From assembly GCA_023423475.1 (NCBI GenBank), contig JAFAFN010000573.1, forward strand, positions 1 to 9,441: a stretch of DNA of 9,441 nucleotides, written 5' to 3'. Position 1 is the first letter of the stretch. Each line of letters opens with the position of its first letter. This document shows, in pieces, positions 1 to 6,751 of this stretch. Made by a program: the position numbers and the translations under genes. Below the pieces are notes generated by a model. It made no database searches. It saw only the letters and a list, made by a program, of their open reading frames with translations, and was not told where the DNA came from. The stretch comes from Actinomycetes bacterium (GTDB lineage: Bacteria > Actinomycetota > Acidimicrobiia > Acidimicrobiales > Microtrichaceae).

Positions 1-857
1 TGACCGATGACGGCAGCGTTCCCGGTCGCCCGCGCGAAGTCGCAGGCGGCTTCGACCTTCGGGTGCATCGATCCTGCGGCGAACTCCGCTCCGAACTCGG
101 AGAGGATCGCGTCGGGGTGGGCGGCGACGACGGCCCGCTGCGCATCCGTGCCGAACCCCAGGAACGCCGCCGGCGTGTCGGTGGCCATCACGAACACGTC
201 CGCCTGGACGTCCCGGGCGAGCAGGCCCGAGGCGTGGTCCTTGTCGATGACGGCTTCGACGCCGTGGAGTCGTCCGTCGTCGCCGTACGCGGTCGGGATG
301 CCGCCGCCACCTGCACAGATGACGACGCACCCGGCGTCGAGCAGCAGGCGGATCTGTGCCTCCTCGAAGATCCGCTTCGGTGCGGGAGACGGCACGACGC
401 GCCGCAGCTGGTCTCCGTCGGGACGGAACTCCCAGCCACGGTCGCGCTCGAGCTCGGCCGCGTCCGCCGCGGCGTACAGCGGGCCGATCGGTTTGGTCGG
501 CTCGGCGAACGCAGGGTCGGCCGGGTCGACCTCGATCATGGTGAGGAGTGTCGCGAGCGGCCGGTCGAACCGGAGCTCGTTGCTCAACTCCTGCTGGACC
601 AGGTAGCCGACCATGCCCTGGGTCTCGGCGCCGAGCACGTCGAGCGGATACACGGGGACGGGGGTGTAGGCGGCGCCCTCGAGCGCCAGCAACCCGATCT
701 GTGGGCCGTTGCCGTGGCAGATCACCAGCTCGTGGGACCGAGCGACGGCGGCGAGGTGCTCACAGGCGACGGCGACGTTGACCCGCTGGTTCTCGATGGT
801 CATCGCTTCGCCCCGACGCAGGAGCGCGTTGCCGCCGAGCGCCACGACCGCCCTCAT
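1..857 (-). CDS. arcC: Carbamate kinase, 3' end outside window
   Basis: Carbamate kinase transfers phosphate between carbamoyl phosphate and ADP, giving ATP plus carbamate in the cytoplasm. It is the last, energy-yielding step of arginine or agmatine deiminase pathways. The first 285 residues are visible. They contain the N-terminal GGNA (8-11), the CHGNGPQIG nucleotide/phosphate loop (48-55), EPTKPIGP (119-126), the GGGGIP loop (183-188), IDKD with its conserved lysine (204-207) and SMHPKVEAA (263-271). The family is about 310 residues, so roughly 25 are missing beyond the left edge. The ATG overlaps the antiporter's TGA stop (ATGA, 4 bp) and has no clear Shine-Dalgarno of its own, so translational coupling is likely. 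No deiminase or carbamoyltransferase gene is in the window; they could lie further left. The family is certain from the motifs; the pathway is inferred. Confidence 0.96.
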   Translation of the reverse strand, partial: MRAVVALGGNALLRRGEAMTIENQRVNVAVACEHLAAVARSHELVICHGNGPQIGLLALEGAAYTPVPVYPLDVLGAETQGMVGYLVQQELSNELRFDRPLATLLTMIEVDPADPAFAEPTKPIGPLYAAADAAELERDRGWEFRPDGDQLRRVVPSPAPKRIFEEAQIRLLLDAGCVVICAGGGGIPTAYGDDGRLHGVEAVIDKDHASGLLARDVQADVFVMATDTPAAFLGFGTDAQRAVVAAHPDAILSEFGAEFAAGSMHPKVEAACDFARATGNAAVIG

Positions 858-2290
858 GAGGTGGCCCGCTTCGGGAGCGGCGGGACGGGCTCGGGCTCTG
901 CCATCCGGCCGTGTTGGGCCCGGTAGACGGGGATGCCGAGCCCGAGCGCTGCGGCAGCCAGGATGAACGGCGCCCAGTAGACGAGCGGGTCGTTGCCGGT
1001 GTTGCGCGAGTACCAGATGAACAGCACGGAGAACACGAGCGACAGTCCGGCGACGAGGATGTCACGGGCGAATCGAGGAGTCCTTGTGAGTCGCTGGTCC
1101 GCCCGACGCCACTTGAGCTGTGCGAGCGCGGAGAACGCGTAGGGGATCGCCGCGGTGATCCCGGACATGAGGACCAGCGTCGTGAAGACCGTCGCGCCGC
1201 TGGATCCGAGGTAGTTGACCGCCATGGCGATCGAGGCCAGCACCGTGGAGGCGACGATTCCGAACCACGGGACGCCGCGGGACGACATCCGACCGAACTG
1301 CTGGGGGAAGATGCCGTCCTTCGCCGCGGCGAGCGGCATCTCCGCACAGATCATCGTCCAGCCGTTCAGTGCCCCGAAGCCGGAGATGATCACGGCGACG
1401 GCCATCACGTGACCGGCCCAGGTGCCGCCGAACATCGAGTTCATCGCGTCCGAGAAGGGAGCCGTCGCGGACCCCAACTCGGCGTTCGGCAGGATGCCGA
1501 ACACCACGGTGAGCGACAGCAGGTAGACCGCCGCGGTGGCGAGTGTGCCGAGGATCGTCGAGCGGGGGATGTTCCGATCGGGGTCACGGACCTTGCCGGC
1601 CGCGACGGCGGCGGTCTCGACGCCGAGGTAGCTGAACAGGACGATCGCCATCCCGCCGCCGATGGCGGCGACCGGATGTTGACCGCTCACGTTCCACGGG
1701 GTGAAGTTCGCCGTGTCGATGTAGAACAGCCCGACGACGGCCATGAAGGCCAAGGCGGCGAACTTGATCACGGTCGTGACCACCTGGACCGCGCCCATGT
1801 TCTTGACGCCCGACAGGTTGATCAGCGCTGGGATCCAGAGTCCGACGAGGACGAGCAGGACCGAGACGGCCTTGTTGTGATCGGTGTTGACGAACTCCTC
1901 GACGTAGAGGACCCATCCGACGGCGATCGCAGCGTTGCCCGCCCACGCGGTGATCCAGTACGACCAGGCGTTCGCGAACCCCCAGCCGTTGCCGAACGCC
2001 ACGCGCGCGTAGGCGTACGGCCCACCGTCGGCCGGCAAGCGTCTCGACAGCGAGCTGAAGAGCATCGCCAGTGCGAGCGCCCCGACCGTCGTGAGGGCCA
2101 TCGAGACCAGGCTGATGGGGCCGTAGCCGGCCAGCGAGGTCGGCAGGTTGAAGATGCCGACGCCGATGATGCTCCCGACGATGAGGGCGGTCGCGACACC
2201 GAGGCCGAATCCTCGTTGTTCCGGTGCGTCGACACCGGCCTGCGCTGATCCGTCGACCGCCGACCCGGCGCCGGGTTCATTTCCGTCCAT
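854..2290 (-). CDS. APC-family amino-acid antiporter (AdiC/ArcD-like)
   Basis: Membrane transporter of the amino acid-polyamine-organocation superfamily, about 478 residues from the chosen start, with roughly 12 hydrophobic segments. It resembles arginine/agmatine antiporter AdiC along its length. Numbering from an in-frame GTG at 2362: GSIIGVGIF in TM1 (63-71), [10 protein letters not shown] in TM3 (134-143), NVSG (224-227), FSYLGVE in TM6 (243-249), then [16 protein letters not shown], and NGWTMICAE in TM8 (333-341). I chose the ATG at 2290 because it follows a purine-rich GAGAGGAAG site; the upstream GTG has none and would put coding sequence across a 26-bp palindrome. Overlap with arcC suggests exchange of a carbamate-kinase pathway substrate for its product, such as arginine for ornithine or agmatine for putrescine. 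The aromatic residue equivalent to AdiC Trp202 is Phe here, so substrate should not be copied from AdiC. Confidence 0.9.
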   Translation of the reverse strand: MDGNEPGAGSAVDGSAQAGVDAPEQRGFGLGVATALIVGSIIGVGIFNLPTSLAGYGPISLVSMALTTVGALALAMLFSSLSRRLPADGGPYAYARVAFGNGWGFANAWSYWITAWAGNAAIAVGWVLYVEEFVNTDHNKAVSVLLVLVGLWIPALINLSGVKNMGAVQVVTTVIKFAALAFMAVVGLFYIDTANFTPWNVSGQHPVAAIGGGMAIVLFSYLGVETAAVAAGKVRDPDRNIPRSTILGTLATAAVYLLSLTVVFGILPNAELGSATAPFSDAMNSMFGGTWAGHVMAVAVIISGFGALNGWTMICAEMPLAAAKDGIFPQQFGRMSSRGVPWFGIVASTVLASIAMAVNYLGSSGATVFTTLVLMSGITAAIPYAFSALAQLKWRRADQRLTRTPRFARDILVAGLSLVFSVLFIWYSRNTGNDPLVYWAPFILAAAALGLGIPVYRAQHGRMAEPEPVPPLPKRATS

Positions 2291-2332
2291 CAGCCCGCTC
2301 TTCCTCTCTCGCTTGCCGTCGGGGTTCCGCGC

Positions 2333-2358
2333 CGCCGGAGCGCTCGAGCGCTCCGGCG
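2333..2358. repeat. 26-bp perfect palindrome between SHOCT gene and antiporter
   Basis: Each 13-nt half is the exact reverse complement of the other. The centre is two adjacent copies of the self-complementary octamer GAGCGCTC. The site lies 45 nt beyond the SHOCT stop and 42 nt before the antiporter ATG. In RNA it could form a GC-rich stem ending the upstream three-gene unit, but no T-run follows on the minus strand. A dimeric operator for the antiporter-arcC pair is an equal possibility. Confidence 0.6.
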
Positions 2359-2403
2359 ACACGGGTGTGGTGATGGGCCGTTGTCGTCCGACCCCGGTCC
2401 TGG

Positions 2404-2703
2404 TCAGCCGGCGAGGACCTTGGCCTTCTGGGCAGCGAACTCGTCGTCGGTGAGCACACCGGACGAGTGGAGTTCTCCCAGCCTCTTGAGCTGGTCGATG
2501 GGGTCCGGTGCAGCAGCAGCTGGCGCAACGGGCTGGGCCGGTGGTGGTGCGGTCTGCTGGTAGGCCTGTTGCCGGTCGGCGTAGATCTGCGCGTCGCGAT
2601 CGGCGAACTTCTCGGCCTGTCGACGTTGCACGCGTCCGTTCACCGCCGAAGCGGTTCCTGCCACGACGGCGGTACGAGCGATTCCTCTGAGGAGTCCGGG
2701 CAT
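2404..2703 (-). CDS. SHOCT-domain small protein
   Basis: A 99-residue protein in three parts. The N-terminus (about 1-22, GLLRGIARTAVVAGTASAV) is small-residue-rich and moderately hydrophobic and could touch the membrane. The middle (23-66) is charged and then Ala/Pro/Gln-rich, probably a flexible linker. The C-terminus (67-98, DPIDQLKRLGELHSSGVLTDDEF and following) is a clear SHOCT domain, a short helical module often at the C-terminus of small bacterial proteins; its molecular role is not established. The start is the ATG at 2703 because GAAGGAAG lies about 8 nt upstream; the open frame reaches further up but would overlap the preceding gene. Only 14 nt separate it from the DUF6325 stop, so it is probably the third gene of that operon. 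Confidence 0.88.
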   Translation of the reverse strand: MPGLLRGIARTAVVAGTASAVNGRVQRRQAEKFADRDAQIYADRQQAYQQTAPPPAQPVAPAAAAPDPIDQLKRLGELHSSGVLTDDEFAAQKAKVLAG

Positions 2704-2717
2704 CTTTGTTGCTTCCT

Positions 2718-3140
2718 TCAGCTCAGCGCGTCGAGCGCGGCCATTACGACATCGGCAGGGATCCGAGCGCTGGCGATCACCTCGGCGCCGGAGGCCCGAG
2801 CCGCTGCCACGAAGCGGCGGGCCCACGCGTTCTCGTACAGCAGCACGGCTGCCGTCGTCCCGGGCTCGAGGATCCCGGCTGCATCGGAGAGCTCGTCGTC
2901 GCCGAGCAGACCGGAGACGGCCCCTGCGAACACCGTGAGCTCCCCGGTCGCGTCGATGTCGAGCGCCGTGACCGTGCCGTCGTCACCCACTTCGACGACG
3001 GCGAGGTCGAGAAGTGTGATCGTGCCGTCTTGCACCAGGTCCATCAGCGCCGCGGCGATGGAGCCGTCTCGCCGGTCGGTCGCCAGCTGCAACACCAGGT
3101 AGTCGACCGGCCCGGAGACGTCGTCGTTCTGCGACGTCAC
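2718..3140 (-). CDS. DUF6325 family protein
   Basis: A 140-residue acidic, soluble-looking protein matching my memory of the actinobacterial DUF6325 family. Conserved-looking stretches are GPVDYLVLQL near the N-terminus (10-19), the ALMDLVQDGTITLLDLAVV segment (31-49), and the C-terminal block with EPGTTAAVLLYENAWARRF (92-110) and ASARIPADVV (123-132). No catalytic motif or membrane segment is apparent. It starts with GTG one nucleotide after the DUF1269 stop, with GGGGAGGG just upstream inside that gene's end, so the two are translated from one message. DUF6325 genes often neighbour SHOCT-domain genes in actinobacteria, as here, pointing to a shared and still unknown function. Family call from recalled sequence, no search run. 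Confidence 0.85.
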   Translation of the reverse strand: MTSQNDDVSGPVDYLVLQLATDRRDGSIAAALMDLVQDGTITLLDLAVVEVGDDGTVTALDIDATGELTVFAGAVSGLLGDDELSDAAGILEPGTTAAVLLYENAWARRFVAAARASGAEVIASARIPADVVMAALDALS

Positions 3141-3141
3141 G

Positions 3142-3630
3142 TCAGCCCTCCCCGTGCAGCGAGGCCTGAAGCGCTGCTTCGTCCTCCTTGCTGAGCGACG
3201 TCTTCAGCACCGTGCCCCCGAAGCGGGACAGGGACTCGAGCGCCTTGTCGGTGGTCATCTGCTCCACGATCATGAACAGCGCCGAGGTACCGGGGCTCAC
3301 CTGCTCGCGGACCTGCTGCTGGAAGCCCTTGTCGATCGACGACTTCGTCAGCTTGCCCATCAGCGCACCGAAACCTGCGCCGAAGGCCATGCCGAGCACG
3401 GGGATGAAGAAGAGCAGTCCGAAGAAGAACCCCCAGAACAGTCCCCACGTCGCACCGGTGCCGACCTCGTGCTGGTTGGTGACCGTGCGGAACTTGCCGT
3501 CCTCGGAGCGGATGATGGCGGCGACGGCGTCGGGCTGGATCACGAGGTCGTGCGACAGTCGGCCCACCTCGTCCATGGCCGTGACCGCTGTGGTCGTGTC
3601 GTCGTAGCCGATCGCAATCAAGTCGGGCAT
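3142..3630 (-). CDS. DUF1269 (COG4803-type) membrane protein
   Basis: A 162-residue protein. Residues 1-55 form a small alpha/beta region (MPDLIAIGYDD; HDLVIQPDAVAAIIRSEDGKFRT). A strongly hydrophobic, glycine-spaced block follows (61-93, with GLFWGFFFGLLFF and GMAFGAGFGALMG), probably a membrane hairpin. The C-terminal region (94-162) contains SALFMIVEQM and FGGTVLKTSLSKEDEAAL. This is the pattern of DUF1269 predicted membrane proteins, whose function is unknown. The ATG at 3630 has GAGAGGAG about 7 nt upstream; the frame is open to about 3960, but that extension runs through promoter-like sequence and looks unlike protein. It is first in a three-gene unit with DUF6325 and SHOCT. Its upstream region carries the conserved box shared with the DUF7144 gene. 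Confidence 0.88.
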   Translation of the reverse strand: MPDLIAIGYDDTTTAVTAMDEVGRLSHDLVIQPDAVAAIIRSEDGKFRTVTNQHEVGTGATWGLFWGFFFGLLFFIPVLGMAFGAGFGALMGKLTKSSIDKGFQQQVREQVSPGTSALFMIVEQMTTDKALESLSRFGGTVLKTSLSKEDEAALQASLHGEG

Positions 3631-3654
3631 GTCCCGCTCCTCTCTCGTGGTCCG

Positions 3655-3677
3655 CAGTCGGACCGTTTCCCCGACTG
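3655..3677. repeat. 7-bp inverted repeat overlapping the -10-like element
   Basis: CAGTCGG at 3655-3661 and CCGACTG at 3671-3677 are exact reverse complements separated by 9 nt. The right arm overlaps the -10-like element of the DUF1269 operon and the other arm would fall just past the inferred transcription start. This position suits a repressor or start-site operator better than an RNA hairpin. The arms are short, so chance is possible. Confidence 0.45.
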
Positions 3678-3720
3678 TGATGCCGTGCGCCGCCTGCGAC
3701 ATCACCCCTCGGGGATGATC
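3672..3720 (-). promoter_or_regulatory. Conserved promoter module of the DUF1269-DUF6325-SHOCT operon
   Basis: On the minus strand, a box at 3720-3697 has the core ATCATCCCCGAGGGGTGAT followed by GTCG. It is an imperfect inverted repeat of the form ATCAnCCC/GGGnTGAT. Seventeen nucleotides later comes CACAGTCG (3679-3672), whose first six bases resemble a -10 hexamer. The same pieces with the same 17-nt spacing occur upstream of the DUF7144 gene (6752-6800). With CACAGT as -10, transcription would start near 3667, giving a leader of about 36 nt and centring the box near -43. The box and spacing are seen; promoter function is inferred. Confidence 0.65.
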
Positions 3721-4021
3721 TGCATGCGGACCGAGCGCCTCGACACCGGCGCTGGCTCGCCGCTCGGGACCGGTGTGCGCCCCCGAAGTAGTTGGACCCG
3801 GACCCCATCGTCCGCGCAGTGCGCCCGACTCATCCTCGGCGGGTGATGCGAGGCCCATCACGCCTGAGCACACTCGCGAGCAGCGAGCCCGGACGTGGCT
3901 TCGGCCTCCTGCCCGACGGATCGATCGTTGCGTGTGCTCGGCTCCACCGGTTCCTGCCACTCACCGGCCCTCGCTGCTCACTCTGCACCCGAGCACTGCG
4001 AACCGACCCGACGGAGGCGAG

Positions 4022-4891
4022 ATGTCGAAGAAGTCGAAGAAGGCGAAGAAGCGACACGCCGAGCAGCTGCACCGTGACGCGGAGCCGTCGGGTTCGGTAG
4101 TGAGCGACGGAGGTCGAACTCGACTCCGTCGCAAGCCCTACGAGGCCGAGCTCGAACGTCTCCAGATCGAGCTCGTGCACCTTCAGCGGTGGGTGGTCCG
4201 GTCGGGAGCGAAGGTGTGCATCGTCTTCGAAGGCCGCGACACGGCCGGCAAGGGCGGTGTCATCAAACGCATCACCGAACGAGTGAGCCCGCGGGTGTTC
4301 CGGGTGGTGGCGTTACCGGCCCCCACCGAACGAGAGCGCTCGCAGATGTACATCCAGCGCTACGTTCCCCACCTCCCTTCGGCTGGCGAGATCGTCATCT
4401 TCGACCGGTCCTGGTACAACCGCGCCGGGGTCGAACGGGTCATGGGGTTCTGCTCCGACGCAGAGGCCGATCGCTTCCTCGAGCTGGTCCCGGCCGTCGA
4501 GCAGGCCATGGTCGACTCCGGCATCATCCTGTTGAAGTACTGGCTCGAGGTCGACCAGACGGAACAGACGCGCCGACTCGAGGCGCGCATCGAGGACGGC
4601 CGCAAGACCTGGAAGCTGACATCAATGGATCTCGAGTCCTATGGCCGTTGGTACGACTACTCGCGTGCGCGAGACGCGATGTTCGCCGCGACCGACACCG
4701 AGACCGCTCCGTGGTACGTCGCTGACTCCAACGTGAAGCGGCGTGCACGGCTCAATGTCATCAGCCACCTGCTCGCGAGCATCCCCTACGAGCGCAGCCC
4801 CCACGACGACATCGAGCTCCCTGACCGACAGGAACCCGGGGACTACGTCGAGCCCGATCGACCTCGGCGACTGGTCCCGTCACTGATCTGA
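4022..4891 (+). CDS. ppk2: Polyphosphate kinase 2 (class I-type PPK2)
   Basis: Cytoplasmic P-loop kinase that moves phosphate between inorganic polyphosphate and nucleoside diphosphates; 289 residues. A lysine-rich tail (MSKKSKKAKKRHAEQ) is followed by a helical lead-in, then Walker A GRDTAGKGG (71-79) and IKRITERVSPRVFRVVALP (81-99). Next come PTERERSQMYIQRYVPHLP, the Walker B region FDRSWYNRAGVERVMGF (127-143) and the lid segment KTWKLTSMDLESYGRW (195-210). SRARDAMFAATDTETAPWY and KRRARLNVISHLL complete the core. This single-domain layout matches the PA0141-like family (TIGR03707). The ATG at 4022 has GGAGGCGAG directly upstream; the frame extends back to 3773 but that part looks non-coding. 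ThrE follows 48 nt downstream on the same strand. Preferred nucleotide and in vivo direction cannot be read from sequence. Confidence 0.95.
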   Translation: MSKKSKKAKKRHAEQLHRDAEPSGSVVSDGGRTRLRRKPYEAELERLQIELVHLQRWVVRSGAKVCIVFEGRDTAGKGGVIKRITERVSPRVFRVVALPAPTERERSQMYIQRYVPHLPSAGEIVIFDRSWYNRAGVERVMGFCSDAEADRFLELVPAVEQAMVDSGIILLKYWLEVDQTEQTRRLEARIEDGRKTWKLTSMDLESYGRWYDYSRARDAMFAATDTETAPWYVADSNVKRRARLNVISHLLASIPYERSPHDDIELPDRQEPGDYVEPDRPRRLVPSLI

Positions 4892-4939
4892 CGACGGAGC
4901 GACCATTGGCCTACCTCGGGGGAAACAGATCGGTCTCCA

Positions 4940-6202
4940 GTGGCTGAGGAGCGTTCGCCGTCCACTGCCGTCGGCGAGTTCCTTCTGCGCCTCGCCGCCG
5001 CGCTGAACGCGACAGGAGCGACTGTCGATGAGGCACAACGGCGCGTGGAGCGGATCGGGCACTCCCTCGGCGCCGGCGATGTTCACGTCAGCGCCTTCCC
5101 CACCTTCGTCATGATGACCATGGCTGACGGCGGTCCGACGACGCTCAGGGTCACGCCCACTGGTGCCGACGTCTACCGCCTCGACCAGATCGCCGCGATC
5201 GAGGAACTCTGCATTGCGACAGAGCATGGGGACGTCGATGTCGACGAGGCGCTGACCCAACTCACCGCCATCGAGTCGTTCCCACCACGATTCGGTCAGC
5301 TCCCCAGGGTCCTGGGCTACGTCGTCCTCAGCGCTGGCCTCTGCCTCGTGTTGCGTCCGGCACGACAGGAGGTCCTCACCGCTGCGGCGCTGGGACTGGT
5401 CGTCGGCCTCCTCCAACCGCTGGTCGAGAATCGACGTCCGCTGCGGATGCTGCTCCCGGTGCTCGCCGCGTTCGTCGTCGCCACGATCAGCGGAATCGCG
5501 AAACGCGCCGACCTGGTCGACACCGGAATCCGCCCCATCGTCGCAGCGCTCATCATCTTCCTCCCGGGTGCCACGCTCACTGCGTCGGTGCTCGAGCTCC
5601 GCTCAGGTCAGATCGTGTCGGGAGCCAGTCGGCTTGTCTCCGGGCTGCTGACGCTCGCGATGCTCGCGTTCGGGATCCTGGCAGGGTCGGAGGTCGCGGG
5701 CCTCTCCGCGAGTGACGCTCTCGCCGCATCCACGCCGCTCCTCGGAGCATGGGCCCCATGGCTCGGCGTCGCCACGTTCGCTCTCGGTGTCGCGGTGACC
5801 AACTCGGCGCCACGTGGATCGTGGCCTGGATTGATCCTGGTGCTGTTCTCGGCATGGGCGGTGCAGGTCGCAGGAAACGCGCTCTGGGGTGTCTACCTCG
5901 GAGCGCTTCTCGGTGCGGTCGCACTCGTGCTGACCTCCTCCGCTGTAGCGCACACGTCGCGGAGCGTCCCCCGACAGGCCTCGTTCCTCCCCGGCTTCTG
6001 GCTGCTTGTGCCCGGGGCCCTCGGGCTCATCGGACTCACCCGCTGGGTGACCGCTGGTCCAACCGCACCCGGTGCCGATCTCCGGGTGACCGCCGGTTCC
6101 ATCTTCGCTGTCGCCGTCGGTGTCCTGATCGGCTCACAGCTGTGGGACTGGATCACCTCCGGTCGGGGCCTTGTCTCGAGCTGGCGACGACGATCCGCCT
6201 GA
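4940..6202 (+). CDS. ThrE-family threonine/serine exporter
   Basis: A 420-residue protein combining the two halves of the ThrE family. The soluble N-terminal domain (about 1-120) has FLLRLAAALNATGATVDEAQRRVERIG (14-40), FPTFVMMTM and an acidic-helical stretch before the first membrane segment. About ten hydrophobic segments follow (125 to 405). A LPGATLTASVLEL stretch with R/SG spacing (208-232) and a second LPGFWLLVPGALGLIGL (350-366) are the repeated hallmark of the two membrane halves. Characterised ThrE (Corynebacterium) exports threonine and serine using the proton motive force; the substrate here is unproven. The GTG at 4940 is the only usable start in frame after the ppk2 stop, but it lacks a good Shine-Dalgarno: GGGGGA lies too far upstream. 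Translation may depend on ppk2. Confidence 0.9.
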   Translation: MAEERSPSTAVGEFLLRLAAALNATGATVDEAQRRVERIGHSLGAGDVHVSAFPTFVMMTMADGGPTTLRVTPTGADVYRLDQIAAIEELCIATEHGDVDVDEALTQLTAIESFPPRFGQLPRVLGYVVLSAGLCLVLRPARQEVLTAAALGLVVGLLQPLVENRRPLRMLLPVLAAFVVATISGIAKRADLVDTGIRPIVAALIIFLPGATLTASVLELRSGQIVSGASRLVSGLLTLAMLAFGILAGSEVAGLSASDALAASTPLLGAWAPWLGVATFALGVAVTNSAPRGSWPGLILVLFSAWAVQVAGNALWGVYLGALLGAVALVLTSSAVAHTSRSVPRQASFLPGFWLLVPGALGLIGLTRWVTAGPTAPGADLRVTAGSIFAVAVGVLIGSQLWDWITSGRGLVSSWRRRSA

Positions 6203-6247
6203 CTCGCCCGACATCCGACCGACCCCCGGCTCCACCGTTGGGGTCTG

Positions 6248-6285
6248 CCCACCCGCAGCGCGACTCGATTCGCGCCGCGGGTGGG
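6248..6285. terminator. Long hairpin between convergent genes, likely bidirectional terminator
   Basis: CCCACCCGC (6248-6256) pairs perfectly with GCGGGTGGG (6277-6285). Inside it, after one A-C mismatch, GCGCGA (6258-6263) pairs with TCGCGC (6270-6275), leaving a 6-nt loop. That is 15 base pairs in a 38-nt structure. It lies 46 nt past the ThrE stop and just past the DUF7144 stop (6296), where both converging transcripts would end. No clear T-run flanks it on either strand, common in high-GC actinobacteria. Confidence 0.75.
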
Positions 6286-6295
6286 GCTCAGTCTC

Positions 6296-6700
6296 TCAAC
6301 GCTCCGACAGCTCGGCGAGATCGCGGCCGTGCAGGGTAAGCGCCCAGATCACTGCGATGTCCAACGCGATGATCAGCACGGCCCACACTGGGTACCAGGG
6401 CAGCCAGAGGAAGGCTGCAAACGCGCTGAGCGCGGCAACGAGCACACCGACGGTTCGTGCTGCGACGTTGCCGAAGAACACGCCGAAACCCGAGACCAGG
6501 ACGACGATGCCGAGGATCAGATGGATCCAACCCCACGACGTGACGTCAAACTGGAACACGTATTCGGAACCGACGACATAGAACTTGTCGTCGATGATGG
6601 CGACGAGTCCGATTGCCGCTTGGAAGAGGCCGATCAGGACGAGAGCGACCCCGGCGAACGCTGCATAGCCGGCGGCCCACGGGCTGGGTGTTTCAGACAT
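6296..6700 (-). CDS. DUF7144 family four-TM membrane protein
   Basis: A 134-residue integral membrane protein with four predicted membrane segments at about 11-35, 58-77, 81-98 and 104-123. A short polar loop with a tyrosine-rich stretch (DDKFYVVGSEYVFQFDVTSWGWIH, spanning 37-60) joins the first two. GWIHLILGIVV (57-67), ARTVGVLVAALSA (81-93) and IIALDIAVIWALTLHG (110-125) match my recollection of the actinobacterial DUF7144 family, whose function is unknown. The ATG at 6700 follows a strong GAGGAGGAAC site. It is monocistronic here, converging with the ThrE gene on its left. Its promoter region carries the same box, 17-nt spacing and -10-like element as the DUF1269 operon, so the two are probably co-regulated. 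Confidence 0.85.
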   Translation of the reverse strand: MSETPSPWAAGYAAFAGVALVLIGLFQAAIGLVAIIDDKFYVVGSEYVFQFDVTSWGWIHLILGIVVLVSGFGVFFGNVAARTVGVLVAALSAFAAFLWLPWYPVWAVLIIALDIAVIWALTLHGRDLAELSER

Positions 6701-6716
6701 CGATGTTCCTCCTCAT

Positions 6717-6743
6717 GGGACTGGACGGGAGCGTCCAGGTCCC
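6717..6743 (-). promoter_or_regulatory. 5'-leader stem-loop of the DUF7144 gene
   Basis: CTGGACG (6721-6727) and CGTCCAG (6732-6738) form a perfect 7-bp stem with a 4-nt loop. GGGA (6717-6720) and TCCC (6740-6743) extend it to 11 bp with one bulged base. In the minus-strand transcript it would begin a few nucleotides from the inferred start near 6747 and end a few nucleotides before the GAGGAGG ribosome site, leaving that site single-stranded. A message-stabilising 5' stem-loop fits; a DNA-binding palindrome is the alternative. Confidence 0.5.
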
Positions 6744-6751
6744 TCCTCGAT

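Larger units (their letters stand above)
3631..4021. other. 391-nt divergent intergenic region (DUF1269 operon / ppk2)
   Basis: This gap separates the minus-strand DUF1269 operon from plus-strand ppk2. Its left third holds the conserved box at 3697-3720, the -10-like element at 3672-3679 and an inverted repeat at 3655-3677. From about 3740 to 4005 I see no convincing gene, promoter hexamer pair or repeat. Open frames on both strands read through it, but the peptides are Arg/Pro/Ser-rich with no family resemblance. The ppk2 ribosome binding site (ACGGAGGCGAG) lies at its right end. Confidence 0.6.

Noticed and set aside
63..926. 287-aa plus-strand frame across the arcC region
   Set aside because: Antisense to carbamate kinase, whose motifs are intact; the translation is Arg/Val/Gly/Asp-rich without recognisable domains.
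911..2248. 445-aa open frame on the plus strand antisense to the antiporter
   Set aside because: It is a GC-rich shadow frame: Arg/Asp/Gly/His-rich, low complexity, no family resemblance, and lies wholly across a convincing APC transporter.
3857..3870. ATCACGCCTGAG as a possible third copy of the conserved box
   Set aside because: Only the left half is similar; there is no GGnTGAT arm and no CAnAGT element at the 17-nt spacing.
3634..3960. N-terminal extension of the DUF1269 frame and the overlapping 5' extension of ppk2 (3773-4021)
   Set aside because: Both extensions lack ribosome sites and family similarity; strong sites precede the ATGs at 3630 and 4022.
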